A DNA stretch of 64,000 nucleotides. Source: Xenopus tropicalis. Taxonomy: Eukaryota > Chordata > Amphibia > Anura > Pipidae. Numbering within the stretch: position 1 is the first letter of the stretch; the number at the start of each line of letters is the position of its first letter. Made by a program: the position numbers and the translations under genes. Below are positions 35,009-47,100 of this stretch, piece by piece. The notes beneath the pieces are model-generated. The model was not told the DNA's origin. It searched no databases and saw nothing but the letters and a program-made list of their open reading frames with translations. The stretch is taken from assembly GCF_000004195.4 (NCBI RefSeq), contig NC_030678.2:152807547-152871546 (forward strand), written 5' to 3'.

Positions 35009-36819
35009 TACAGTCGTTTGGGCACCCTTGGGCAAATTACATGTTTAGTTAATTTTATAAGTCAAAAGTAAAGCTAAATAAAATCTCTGAACCTCAACTA
35101 CGGGCTATTAGTCAAAAACTATTGCTCTAAGCAACTGGGTGAGGTTTTCAAAATGAAGCTAATTGATGCCTACAAAGCAGGGGAAGACAATTATTACTCA
35201 GATTAAGTAAAAGACACCACAAACAGGTGTGGCTGCTGAAAAGCGTTTTATTCACACTACATTTTTTTTCCAAGCTCAAAAGCTCTTTATCAAGTGGAAA
35301 AACAGATTCAAACAGATCACAGGCTATAAACAGATTGCAAAATGCTTGTAGCTCACAAAATCCCCTGTCCGTAAAGTCATCAAGGGATGGCAGTTAAAAG
35401 AGAACTAAACTACTAAATACTGAACTATTGTACAAGCATAAAGGTTCAGTATCTCTATAACAGTAATGATTCAGGCCTTAAAAGTTGTCATGGGAGCTCA
35501 CTCCATCTTGGATTTTGTTAGAAGTGTCAGTGACACTGAACTTGCTCACAGTGATCTGGGCAGCTGTTGAGAAGCTAAGTGTACGGGTCATTGCAAATTA
35601 TCAAGCAGAAAATGAGGTTCATCTGTCATATAAGCTGATGCTACTGGGATGATTATTAAATTCTTATTCTAATTGCACTGCTTTCAGAGCTGCCATTTAC
35701 TAATAATTGGTAGTATTTACACAGCCTTATTTTGTGACATATATATACAGTATAGTGTGCCATTTATATTCTATATATACAGTATAGTGTGCCATTTATA
35801 TTCTATATATACAGTATAGTGTGCCATTTATATTCTATATATACAGTATAGTGTGCCATTTATATTCTATATATACAGTATAGTGTGCCATTTATATTCT
35901 ATATATACAGTATATTGTGCCATTTATATTCTATATATACAGTATAGTGTGACATTTATATTCTATATATACAGTATATTGTAAGTGGGTCCCTAAGCTC
36001 AAGTAAGTGACAGCAGCACAGAGCATGGGCAGTGAATCAGAAAAGAAGATGGGGGGCTACTGGGGCATCTTTGGGGGCACAGATCTTCCCTGCTAAAGGG
36101 CTGGGGTTGCCTTGGGCTGGTACAGAAACACAAAACATAATGATCTGCACAGTCATTAGGAAGAAGCCTTACCTGTAACCTCCTCACAAACCTTAGACAA
36201 ACCACCATAGGCCATTTTGAAACAAGTGCAGTGGACTGAAAAAGTGTAAATGTAACTCTACATTATGCTTTGTACGTGTAGAGGGAAGAATGGATTCCAC
36301 TAAATATTAGAAAATTCTGGATGTGAAGCTAAAGCTAAAAATGGGATCCAGCTCCTACAACAATACAAAAACCCTAAACATACCCCAAAACCACCATGAG
36401 CTACCTAAAGAGAAGCAAGCTGAAGGTTTGGAATGGCCCTCATGTTCTTCTGACAAACATCATTGAAAATCTGTGGGAAGATGTTACACATACAAGACAC
36501 AAATAAGAAGTGATCTGCAAGGAAGAGAGGGCAAAAATCAAGAACTGAAAGACTCTTAGCTGGATACAAAAGGTGTTTATGAGCCATAATCTGTGCCAAA
36601 GGGGCTGTCAAAAAATACTCACTTACTGAGGGGCCCATCCTTTGCACATGTCACAATTGCTATTTTCTTTGTTTCTTTGTATTAAAGTTGGGGATGTAAA
36701 GTGTGCATTAACATTTGCAAATGTTGTTTTGTAGCAGTAGTTGTTTCCTACTTTTTACTTCCAGAATTAACAAAATATATTATCTGGCAAGGGGTTCCAA
36801 ACCTTTGCATTCGACTCTA
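35009..36819 (+). mobile_element. Decayed Tc1-like transposon with transposase C-terminus relic
   Basis: The left end 'tacagtcgtttgggcaccc' and right end 'ccaaacctttgcattcgact' are diverged inverted repeats of Tc1 type. At 36431-36485 the DNA still codes, with an indel, for EWP then IIENLWED, the conserved block around the third catalytic residue of Tc1 transposases. The 5' part of the transposase is gone, replaced by other sequence (35225-35740) and a minisatellite. Dead. Confidence 0.8.
35738..35978. repeat. 32-bp minisatellite, about 7.5 copies
   Basis: The unit is 'tatatacagtatagtgtgcc' plus 'atttatattcta'. Copies are nearly identical; two end in 'tatattgtgcc' and one has 'gtgacatt'. Confidence 0.95.
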
Positions 36820-38021
36820 TATATGAATTCAATCTATCAATGTTTTATCAACCCTGCCCAACCTCGCACAAAACAAATTAAACATGGACCTTTCTCTAAC
36901 AGCAGAAATTCTTATAGTTGCCCGTAGTTTTATTTCAGTATTAATTTCAACAGAATCCCTAAAGAGGCTCAGAATAAACCCGCGTATGGATTTATAGCGA
37001 ATAAACATAAAATGCGAGCACAAAAAACTACGGGGCAGAAATAATGTTGCTTTCAAGCCAAAGGTCATTTGAGCTGACAGAAACAATCTTTGGGAACATT
37101 TCTCATAACCCATGTGCGTTTGTGGCCCGCCGTTACCAAGAAGTCTAATTGCTGACTTTCTTGTGTGGTTTCATTGAGAAAGCAACCACCCCGACCTTAG
37201 TGCTGAACAAGAACTCCTTATTGAAATGACTTCGAATTTCTTCAGCATTCCAGCATTTTCGGTTGAAATGTGTTGGCAGGGATCACACATACGGCATCCA
37301 GTCTTGCAGGCATGGAGAACAGACAGACACACTACTATGAAAGTCCTCGGCTGAATAGAATTATTGTTCCCCATCAGAAGCTTTATGTACACTTTCAAAG
37401 TCGTTTGCTGCCTGAAGGCAAGCTGAAGTGTATTAAGTGCTGACACTGTGTTTTCTTTATATCTTTATTTCATTCTGAGAAACATTTCTTTCCCCACAAT
37501 AAAAGCCTATATAAACGAAACCTTTGTGTTATGCACTTAAAGCACTCTTTGCGCTCAGCAGAGGGGTGCAGCAACACAGGTGCGGTGATATATATAATAA
37601 CCATTTGGGGGTACCATTAAGGCTAAGGTCCCATAGCATGCCTATTGTGCTGGGTGTGATTCAAATACCCTTCTTGTAATTGATTTTTATGGTAATCACA
37701 AAAAAATGCTTATATGCTCTTGATATGCAAAGAGTGGCATTGTTCATCTCTGCCCACAGTCATGCCATCTAACTCTCTGCTAAGGGTGAAGAGTGTAGGA
37801 GTCCAGAGCCAAATATCTACTAAAGAAAAGAATGTGAAGGGATCCAGGCCACAAGTTCATGTGTGCCAAAGGCAATCTAGCTAGTTTGAATATGGCACCA
37901 AATTACAGTATAGTGTTGGCTTATTCTACCATACCAACTATGTTATAAATTGCTGAAACTGAAATGCAATAGAAAACTCTGATTTATTTGCTGAAAATTC
38001 TTTATATTTTTATCCGAACAG
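36820..38021. other. End of intron 1, no feature recognised
   Basis: No array or transposon end seen. It finishes with a T-rich tract and AG at 38020-38021 that serves as the acceptor for the next exon. Confidence 0.5.
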
Positions 38022-38159
38022 GAAGAAAGATATCGGTGGTCAGAATCTATGACATGTCTGATGATGAAGCTGGAGCAGCTAAATGTAGACATTGAAGATG
38101 CGGTCATGGCTGGTGTTTCTTCATTAAATTTGAGCCCAACAGACTGTTCCACCCAACTG
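38022..38159 (+). CDS. Second coding exon of the unrecognised gene
   Basis: Acceptor 'tttttatccgaacag' and donor ACTG|GTAGGG bound 138 bp = 46 codons, phase 0 at both ends, matching phase 0 of the exon ending at 17809. The peptide starts EERYRWSES, then MTCLMMKLEQLNVDIEDAV, an amphipathic helix likely to be a short coiled coil, then a Ser/Thr-rich tail. The helix suggests self-association or partner binding (inference). The ATG at 38050 is internal. I cannot place it in a family. Confidence 0.7.
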
Positions 38160-40537
38160 GTAGGGTTGTTTCCTTTTTAGATAAAAGCAAAGCTGGCTAT
38201 ATGTAGGCTGAGTTAATTGATATAAAACCAATGATTTGATGGATCAATTAGCCATTAAAGCAATTTGATAGATGGCTACTGGTCTCAGTGGCACAATGAC
38301 TGTAGAGAACTGTAGGCCTGTGTGTGGTTCCTGTACAAATGATGACCTGATACACATTCCAAATATGACTGTGGGTTTTAGTGATGAATGGGTTGCCATC
38401 AGGCCTGGAAAGGCAATCTGTCTGTTCTGCCAAATGCCAGATGGGCTCTTGTAAGATGCCATAGACAGTCACTAGTTATAGTGTGTATGGCGGGGAGCTG
38501 TTTAGGCCTCTGTAAACTTGAAATGCCAGGGCCTGTTTTGAATCCCAGTCTGATACCCATGGGTTTACCTGTGGGTCAGGAGGGTTTGGGCTGCAGTTTG
38601 GACTTTCACATGGGGTTCGAGTTAGGTACAGGTTGCTTATTACACGCAACAAGTTCTTATTACGAGTTCTTATTACAAACATTTAACTGTGCGGTGAGTC
38701 TAGTTTCCCCATCCCTCATTCACTATCCCCATTTGTTTGTGGGATATTGCGGCTCTGAACCTGGCCCCCATCTCTAACATCATCTCTGATGTCATGTTAA
38801 AGGGCAGGTCAGCACAGGTACAAAAGCTTGGGTCAGACTGAGCCCAAAATCCAGTATTCTTTTGCACAAATCTTATAATGTAATCAATAAAGCAAATTTA
38901 CTGTTGTGTTTTTTACATAAACTAATGAAAACTACTGCTTGTAAAAAGAATAAATACCATGTCTGATACTACTAATAGTCATAATAATGTAGAAAATATG
39001 TCCTTCCCAATTGTTAAGACCTCTTCAACTTGCATTTTGCATTCATTTCGCATAATGCAATTAACTTACCATATGACAAGGTGCAAAACTTATGGCTCAT
39101 TTTCTGATGGTGGGGCATGGTGCAAAGTGCAAAAACAGGGGCAAACCGCCATGTTCTTTGAACTTGTGCCTGTGGGCGAAGGTCACTGTGCTCCAGAATG
39201 GGGCATAAGGAGCCAAATTTCCTCCGTGAATACAGCACAGGACACATTTGGCAGCACTGTATTTATGAGGGATTGGTGGGAAGGGGATGAATGGAAAGGA
39301 GTCCTATGCTTGGCACCTGCCTATGACAGATGGTAAGTACATGGCTGCCTTGTACCCACCAGTGCACCACTCTGTACCTGCTTTCACCATCCGGAGTCTT
39401 CTTAATGTTGCTTTATCAGAGGCAGCAAAAAACAACCATGGGAAATCTAAGAGCTGAGTTTCTGTTTCTGGCTCAGAAGCACCTCTGCAAATAGTCAGAC
39501 CCATTCTGGCAAACTGACACTTTCATTAGTAAATGGAAATTTACTTTAGGGAAACTTTCTTGATTCCTGAGTTAGAATTTTAGGAAATCTGCCCCTTACT
39601 CTTTCACATGTTTATACTGACACTTGACAAGCTCTTTTTCTTCATCGTTTTACAGGGCCACAAGTTAAAAAATGGCTGGGAAGTGGTCCATGGGGGTTTT
39701 TGTGCTGTTTTAAAACTGATGTTTTACCCACCATATTTGTTCCACTCTTACTTATTGTACATTCCCCTCATGTGATTTCCTTTTACTGTAACTGCATTTT
39801 CCCACTGTCTGGTTTGCGGTTTCTTGGCCACAACAGAATTGTGTTGATTTATTTACTTAAGAAGAGACATAAAAGCAGCTGCATTGGATTGAGCGCAGCT
39901 GTCATCAGAATACTCTATGCTAGCAGCTAACGTTTTTTTCGGTAAAGTGACTAACCAAGTCCTTGCACAACACATTTCATTCTAAAAAGGCAGAGTCTTT
40001 CCAAGGTCATTTCTACAAAACCATATGGCAGCAATTACTGCAGTGCTATAAATATTTTATGTAAACTTGACCCAAAACACAGAGGGAAATATTCCTTTAT
40101 TTACTAGACAAAGAGTTCACCGACATCGCTCAAGGTCTATGTTAAAATAGGCTTGGGAGCCAAAGGAAGTACAGTCAGGAAATGGAAAGCCGATGAGTCA
40201 TGTTATTTGAACATCAGCCTTAAAACATTTCGGAATTCACATCTTAACCACAGTGTTGATGTTGGAAGATTTGGCGTGGGAAATTTCAGCTCCTGCTGAC
40301 CTTGTTGTGTTGGTATTCGCCGTGCGTTCTGAATGTTTCGTAATTGTGCGTTTCTATTCCCGATACCTGATTGCAACTTGCAAGTCGTTTTAAAAATTCA
40401 GGTGATTAAATTGTTGCTTCTCAAAGCAGTTGTTTGCCTTGATATTAAAATGACGTATGGTGTAGGCATTTTTACAACTGTTTTTTGAATCTTCTGTAGG
40501 TTTCAGACCCTAGCAACCAGAGAGTTGAAATGGAAGA
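38160..40537. other. Start of intron 2, no feature recognised
   Basis: Frames at 38244-38777 (both strands), 38959-39336 and 39700-39930 overlap each other or are simple; none has flanking splice signals with matching phase. Confidence 0.4.
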
Positions 40538-40689
40538 GGAATAGCAGAGGGCCTGAAAAGAAAAATAAACAATAAAAAATAAGAATAACAATAGAACTGA
40601 AGCCTCACAGTCAGGAATAGCAGAGGGCCTGAAAAGAAAAATAAACAATAAAAAATAAGAATAACAATAGAACTGAAGCCTCACAGTCA
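40538..40689. repeat. 76-bp exact tandem duplication
   Basis: 'ggaatagcagagggcctgaa' to 'gaagcctcacagtca' occurs twice head to tail (40538-40613, 40614-40689) with no visible difference, so the duplication is recent. Confidence 0.95.
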
Positions 40690-41187
40690 GGTTTATCAAT
40701 GCTGCGGTTAGTGACCCCAGACAGGATTTGCAGCTGAAGACTAGTAGGAGCCAGAATAGAGATAATATTCTCTGTGTTTTAATGTAGAGGTGAACATCCT
40801 CTTTAAAGAGGCCTTGACTAATGTGAGCACTTATTTCTAATGTCAACCTAATTGAAGTTGTTTTTCTTCATTTTCTTTTCTTTGTTAGTGGCTTCAGTAC
40901 GGCAAGATCTTATATTAAAGGCAAGTGAAATCCTTAGGAATAAATAGAACCCTCTCCTAAGATCACCCTCCCAAACCATGCCACAAAGTAGTGCAGTGGG
41001 AGTGCTGCTTCTGGTTCTCTTCTCCGCCGGCACTTTTCCTACAGACATCTTTTCTTAGAAAGCTATGAACATTTTTAGAACTTTTACCAATTACTCAAAC
41101 ATTTCCATCAATCCAAATGAATTGTAGCGTGCTATTTAATTTAGTGCCATATAGCCTTTTGGGTAGGTGATAACAATCCCTTTAGAG

Positions 41188-41367
41188 CAGGACTGTCCAA
41201 CTGAAGGACATCAGGCTGGATGAGGCCCTATAAAGTATTTTATGGCCCCCAGTCTGCTCAAACTTAGACTTCTCTGTTTGACATCATCATTTTAATTAAA
41301 TCCATCCCTCAGACACACTATATGAGAAATAATCGACCCACTACATGTAATAAGTTGGACAGGACTG
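41188..41367. mobile_element. hAT-type MITE, near-perfect 8-bp duplication
   Basis: Ends caggactgtccaact and agttggacaggactg are inverted repeats; flanks ctttagag (41180-41187) and ctctagag (41368-41375) match at 7 of 8 bases. 180 bp, non-coding. Confidence 0.8.
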
Positions 41368-41653
41368 CTCTAGAGGAACCTAGCTTTAGGGGTTACTAAG
41401 AAATGTAGCTAAGGAACATCACTAGAACTAAATGATAGACATGACCTTAGTAATAGTCATCAATATATGTATATTCTGTACTTGGATATATGTTTGGATT
41501 AATCATGCAGGGTTGTTCAGACTAATGGGTAACATGTTGTTGCTGTACAAACAGAGTTTATATAGGGTGTTGTTTTGACAACACAGTTGCTGTTTAGAAA
41601 ATTCAAGGCAGAAGTTCAGGGTGAGGTTTGGATGCAAGTTCCAAATCAGCTTA

Positions 41654-41752
41654 AGGGCTGCGGCACACGGGAAGGTTAGTTGCCCATGACAAATCTCCCT
41701 TGTAGCGGGCGACTAACCTCCCCGAAATGCCATCCCACCGGCCCTTAGTGGC
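41654..41752. mobile_element. MITE fragment related to 16378-16640
   Basis: Shares 'gcggcacacggg', the paired 'gttagttgccc'/'gggcgactaacctcc' blocks and 'aatgccatcccaccgg'. One end only is clear. Confidence 0.55.
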
Positions 41753-43255
41753 AAAAGTAGTGATAGGGCATAGTCTTTAGTCGTTTGTCTTTATTTTGTT
41801 TTCCGAACCAGCATTCATATCAATCTTAGGTTCCAATGGAGATCAAATCATATCACCTGCACTTTGGCAGTTAAAGAAGTTTGGAAACAACCTCTCCTCA
41901 CAGAACTCATCAATGCCTTGCCTAATTGCACACTGTCCATAGTGTATAATACTCTCTGTGTTTCTGTGCTATAAATTTTGGTAGTGTTCGGGTTTTCTTT
42001 GGACACTGTATCGTGTATTCATCCCCCTATTCCACACAATTTGATTTAATCTCATTAGCCTCACTTTTTTTACCTTTCTGTGCTGTTACATCTCTCATTT
42101 CCCAGTAGTTTGGTATACAAATTTTATAATGGATTCTTTTTCTGCAGATAAATGTTTTGGGATATAATACTCTACATTCAGGGACACAGATCAGGGAATT
42201 CTGAAAGCGTCTGTGATTATTACTTCCAGTTCATCTGATTTTTTCTGAATCAGTTCAGCCAGTATATACATTTTCCAGGCAATGGAAACTTTCCTTTTTT
42301 ACGTATTCACACATCATCAGTGAATCCCTAATGGTAATCATGTCATTATGTCCTGTATGATGATGTGTGAAAAACACAGTTGTATTTAGTTTATCTTTGT
42401 GCTTTTGGAACGCACCAACAGTCTGAACAGATAATGGATATAACAATCCTGCCTAAAGGGACATACTTCCAACTAACATCATCAGCGTATCCACAGATCT
42501 GGCATTTAACACCAAAAAACTAGGAAGATCATTTGTAGCACCTAAAATGACCACATATAATTTGTGAATTTATGCGCCATTGTACAATACAATTTCAGCT
42601 ATGGTTCCCAAACTGAGGTGGTTGTCTCCTTTTAGGGGGTCAAAATCTGAGGAAGAGGATAAACATAAGGGTTAATTAGGGTGAGATTTGGGGTGAAAGC
42701 CTATTTCTTCACTAGTAGTGATGTAGCGGTGTAATAGTGATGTACAAAACTGCATCATTTTGCAGAAATGCAGTAGTGTCACTGAGAAGGCAAAATGACA
42801 TTGCAGCTAAGGTGTTTTTAGGTCTGCAAAAGCATAAATATTGCTCTTTATTGTTACAGCAACTGTTCTTCATACAAAATTAGGCTCTCACACATTGCCA
42901 ATTTCTTCTCCATTAGCATTGTACTGTCTCAGACCTCAACAGACCTCATTTTTTTCTCTGTTGAAACAGATCACATGGCAAAATTCTAGCATTAATTTGT
43001 GAAAAATGTCTTCCGCCCAGTTCCAGACCAAACTGTACTGGGCGAAAATAGTTTGCTCATGCCTATTTACTAGATATACCTTGAAGCATAGTCTGAAGTC
43101 CAACAAGGCTGAGATTTATTAGGTGCTCTTGGAAACAAAGCAGGAAGACCGATACAATAATATATCTATAACTTTGTTTCCCGGATAGTTGGATAGAATT
43201 TTAGAAGATGAATATTCTAATAGTTTTCTTTTGCTCTGTTTCCTGCCAGCTTCAG
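41753..43255. other. Intron 2, no feature recognised
   Basis: Unique AT-rich sequence without exon-like frames or arrays. Confidence 0.4.
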
Positions 43256-43433
43256 CAGGGCATATTTATAAACACTGGGCAAATTTGCACCTAGCTAGTA
43301 ACCCATAGCAACCAATCAGCGGTTAGATTTTTTTAGCCAGCTGCAGGGTGAACACTGAAAGCAATCAGCTGAATGGTTGCCATGAGTTACTGCCCAGGTG
43401 CAAATTTGCACAGTGTTTATAAATAAGCCCCAA
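43256..43433. mobile_element. Foldback MITE ('gggcatatttataaacact' ends)
   Basis: Left gggcatatttataaacac and right gtgtttataaataagcccc are inverted repeats, extended inward by 'gggcaaatttgcacc'/'ggtgcaaatttgcac'. Related in style to 56467-56650 and the fragment at the window's right edge. Confidence 0.8.
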
Positions 43434-43548
43434 CTAAGTAGGAATGATTAGATGGCAGGGGGCCTGTGTAAGCAAGATGGGATATGCCGATATGCCCCAC
43501 CCCCCAGCATGCTTCCCTAGAGAATAATTATATATTTTTCTACTGAAT

Positions 43549-43552
<4 letters not shown>

Positions 43553-43588
<36 letters not shown>
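43553..43588. repeat. TA dinucleotide run
   Basis: About 17 uninterrupted TA units. A similar run of about 13 units is at 58778-58805. Confidence 0.95.
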
Positions 43589-43589
<1 letters not shown>

Positions 43590-43608
43590 CTACACTATAC
43601 TTTAAGAA

Positions 43609-43867
43609 TATAGGTATGAGATCCATTATCCGGAAAACCATTAGCCAGAAAGTTCCGAATTACAGGAAGACCATCTCCCATTGACTCCATTATAAGCAAA
43701 TAATTCTAATTTTTAAAAATGATTTCCTTTTTCTCTGTAATAATAAAACAGTTTCTTGTACTTGATCCCAACCAAGATATAATTAATCCTTATTGTAAGC
43801 AAAACAAACCTCCTGGGTTTAAACCTCAGGTCCCGAGCATTCTGGATAATGGGTCCTATACCTGTAC
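43609..43867 (+). mobile_element. MITE copy, GTATAGGATC family, no internal array
   Basis: Left 'taggtatgagatccattatc', right 'cattctggataatgggtcct'. It holds a single copy of the unit that is repeated in the 12.6-kb copy. The 75-codon frame inside is not a gene. Confidence 0.85.
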
Positions 43868-44131
43868 AACATTTTTGTTTGGCTTCCAGGGTAGGGTTTC
43901 CTTAAATTTCCCTGAATATTTCATAACAGATATTTGGTACAGTTAGAATTACAAGAAGGCCATGTTCAATAGACTCGATTTCAAGCAAATAATTCACCTT
44001 TAAAAAAATGATTTCCTTTTTCTAATAATAAAACAGTACATAGTACTTGATGGTAACTAAGCTGCATGAATCCATATTGGAGTATTGGATATTGAGTTTA
44101 TTTAATGTTTAAATATTTTTTTTTAGTAGAC

Positions 44132-47100
44132 TAAGGGGCCCATTTATCAAAGTACGACTGTTTCCGAATACAAAAATTTTTAATTTTTTAAGTTTTCGTA
44201 CTGTGCGCATTTTTTGTGACTTTTTCGACAATTTGTGTGACAAAATCATATTTGTTGCAACGAGTATGAAAGTTTCGGATTCATTCAAGCTTCGGTATGG
44301 TGACTTTCCTTGGGCCATTGAGCCCTATGGAAGACTTTCATTGGGCTGGGTTGGAGCTGCAGAGTGCCATTGAGCCCTATGGGAGACTTTCCTTGGGCCG
44401 GGTTGGAGCTGCAGAGTGCCATTGAGCCCTATGGGAGACTTTCCTTGGGCCGGGTTGGAGCTGCAGAGTGCCATTGAGCCCTATGGGAGACTTTCCTTGG
44501 GCCGGGTTGGAGCTGCAGAGTGCCATTGAGCCCTATGGGAGACTTTCCTTGGGCCGGGTTGGAGCTGCAGAGTGCCATTGAGCCCTATGGGAGACTTTCC
44601 TTGGGCCGGGTTGGAGCTGCAGAGTGCCATTGAGCCCTATGGGAGACTTTCCTTGGGCCGGGTTGGAGCTGCAGAGTGCCATTGAGCCCTATGGGAGACT
44701 TTCCTTGGGCCAGGTTGGAGCTGCAGAGTGCCATTGAGCCCTATGGGTGACTTTCCTTGGGCCAGGTTGGAGCTGCAGAGTGCCATTGAGCCCTATGGGT
44801 GACTTTCCTTAGGCCGGGTTGGAGCTGCAGAGTGCCATTGAGCCCTATGGGAGGCTTTCCTTGGGCCAGGTTGGAGCTGCAGGGTGCCATTGAGCTCTAT
44901 GGGAGACTTTCCTTGGGCCGGGTTGGAGCTGCAGAGTGCCATTGAGCCCTATGGGAGACTTTCCTTGGGCCGGGTTGGAGCTGCAGGGTGCCATTGAGCC
45001 CTATGGGAGGCTTTCCTTGGGCCAGGTTGGAGCTGCAGGGTGCCATTGAGCTCTATGGGAGACTTTCCTTGGGCCGGGTTGGAGCTGCAGAGTGCCATTG
45101 AGCCCTATGGGAGGCTTTCCTTGGGCCAGGTTGGAGCTGCAGGGTGCCATTGAGCCCTATGGGAGACTTTCCTTGGGCCAGGTTGGAGCTGCAGAGTGCC
45201 ATTGAGCCCTATGGGAGACTTTCCTTGGGCCGGGTTGGAGCTGCAGAGTGCCATTGAGCCCTATGGGAGACTTTCCTTGGGCCAGGTTGGAGCTGCAGAG
45301 TGCCATTGAGCCCTATGGGAGACTTTCCTTGGGCCGGGTTGGAGCTGCAGGGTGCCATTGAGCCCTATGGGAGACTTTCCTTGGGCCAGGTTGGAGCTGC
45401 AGAGTGCCATTGAGCCCTATGGGTGACTTTCCTTGGGCCATTGAGCCCTATAGGAGACTTTCCTTGGGCCATTGAGCCCTATGGGAGACTTTCCTTGGGC
45501 CATTGAGCCCTATGGGAGACTTTCCTTGGGCCAGGTTGGAGCTGCAGAGTGCCATTGAGCCCTATGGGAGACTTTCCTTGGGCCAGGTTGGAGCTGCAGA
45601 GTGGCATTGAGTCCTATGGGAGACTTTCCTTGGGCCGGGTTGGAGCTGCAGAGTGCCATTGAGCCCTATGGGTGACTTTCCTTGGGCCATTGAGCCCTAT
45701 GGGTGACTTTCCTTGGGCCATTGAGCCCTATGGGAGACTTTCCTTGGGCCGGGTTGGAGCTGCAGAGTGCCATTGAGTCCTATGGGTGACTTTCCTTGGG
45801 CTGGGTTGGAGCTGCAGAGTGCCATTGAGCCCTATGGGAGACTTTCCTTGGGGCAGGTTGGAGCTGCAGGGTGCCATTGAGCTCTATGGTAGACTTTCCT
45901 TGGGCCGGGTTGGAGCTGCAGAGTGCCATTGAGCCCTATGGGAGGCTTTCCTTGGGCCAGGTTGGAGCTGCAGGGTGCCATTGAGCCCTATGGGAGACTT
46001 TCCTTGGGCCAGGTTGGAGCTGCAGAGTGCCATTGAGCCCTATGGGAGACTTTCCTTGGGCCGGGTTGGAGCTGCAGGGTGCCATTGAGCCCTATGGGAG
46101 GCTTTCCTTGGGCCAGGTTGGAGCTGCAGGGTGCCATTGAGCTCTATGGGAGACTTTCCTTGGGCCGGGTTGGAGCTGCAGAGTGCCATTGAGCCCTATG
46201 GGAGGCTTTCCTTGGGCCAGGTTGGAGCTGCAGGGTGCCATTGAGCCCTATGGGAGACTTTCCTTGGGCCAGGTTGGAGCTGCAGAGTGCCATTGAGCCC
46301 TATGGGAGACTTTCCTTGGGCCGGGTTGGAGCTGCAGAGTGCCATTGAGCCCTATGGGAGACTTTCCTTGGGCCAGGTTGGAGCTGCAGAGTGCCATTGA
46401 GCCCTATGGGAGACTTTCCTTGGGCCGGGTTGGAGCTGCAGGGTGCCATTGAGCCCTATGGGAGACTTTCCTTGGGCCAGGTTGGAGCTGCAGAGTGCCA
46501 TTGAGCCCTATGGGTGACTTTCCTTGGGCCATTGAGCCCTATAGGAGACTTTCCTTGGGCCATTGAGCCCTATGGGAGACTTTCCTTGGGCCATTGAGCC
46601 CTATGGGAGACTTTCCTTGGGCCAGGTTGGAGCTGCAGAGTGCCATTGAGCCCTATGGGAGACTTTCCTTGGGCCAGGTTGGAGCTGCAGAGTGGCATTG
46701 AGTCCTATGGGAGACTTTCCTTGGGCCGGGTTGGAGCTGCAGAGTGCCATTGAGCCCTATGGGTGACTTTCCTTGGGCCATTGAGCCCTATGGGTGACTT
46801 TCCTTGGGCCATTGAGCCCTATGGGAGACTTTCCTTGGGCCGGGTTGGAGCTGCAGAGTGCCATTGAGTCCTATGGGTGACTTTCCTTGGGCTGGGTTGG
46901 AGCTGCAGAGTGCCATTGAGCCCTATGGGAGACTTTCCTTGGGGCAGGTTGGAGCTGCAGGGTGCCATTGAGCTCTATGGTAGACTTTCCTTGGGCCGGG
47001 TTGGAGCTGCAGAGTGCCATTGAGCCCTATGGGAGGCTTTCCTTGGGCCAGGTTGGAGCTGCAGGGTGCCATTGAGCCCTATGGGAGACTTTCCTTGGGC

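Noticed and set aside
38244..38777. Overlapping frames on both strands just after the second exon
   Set aside because: Mutually overlapping, Cys/Ser-rich without periodicity, and begin in the intron beyond a good donor at 38160.
38959..39336. 125-codon plus-strand frame
   Set aside because: Composition is mixed but no splice signals in matching phase and no recognisable motif; overlapped by an opposite-strand frame of similar quality.
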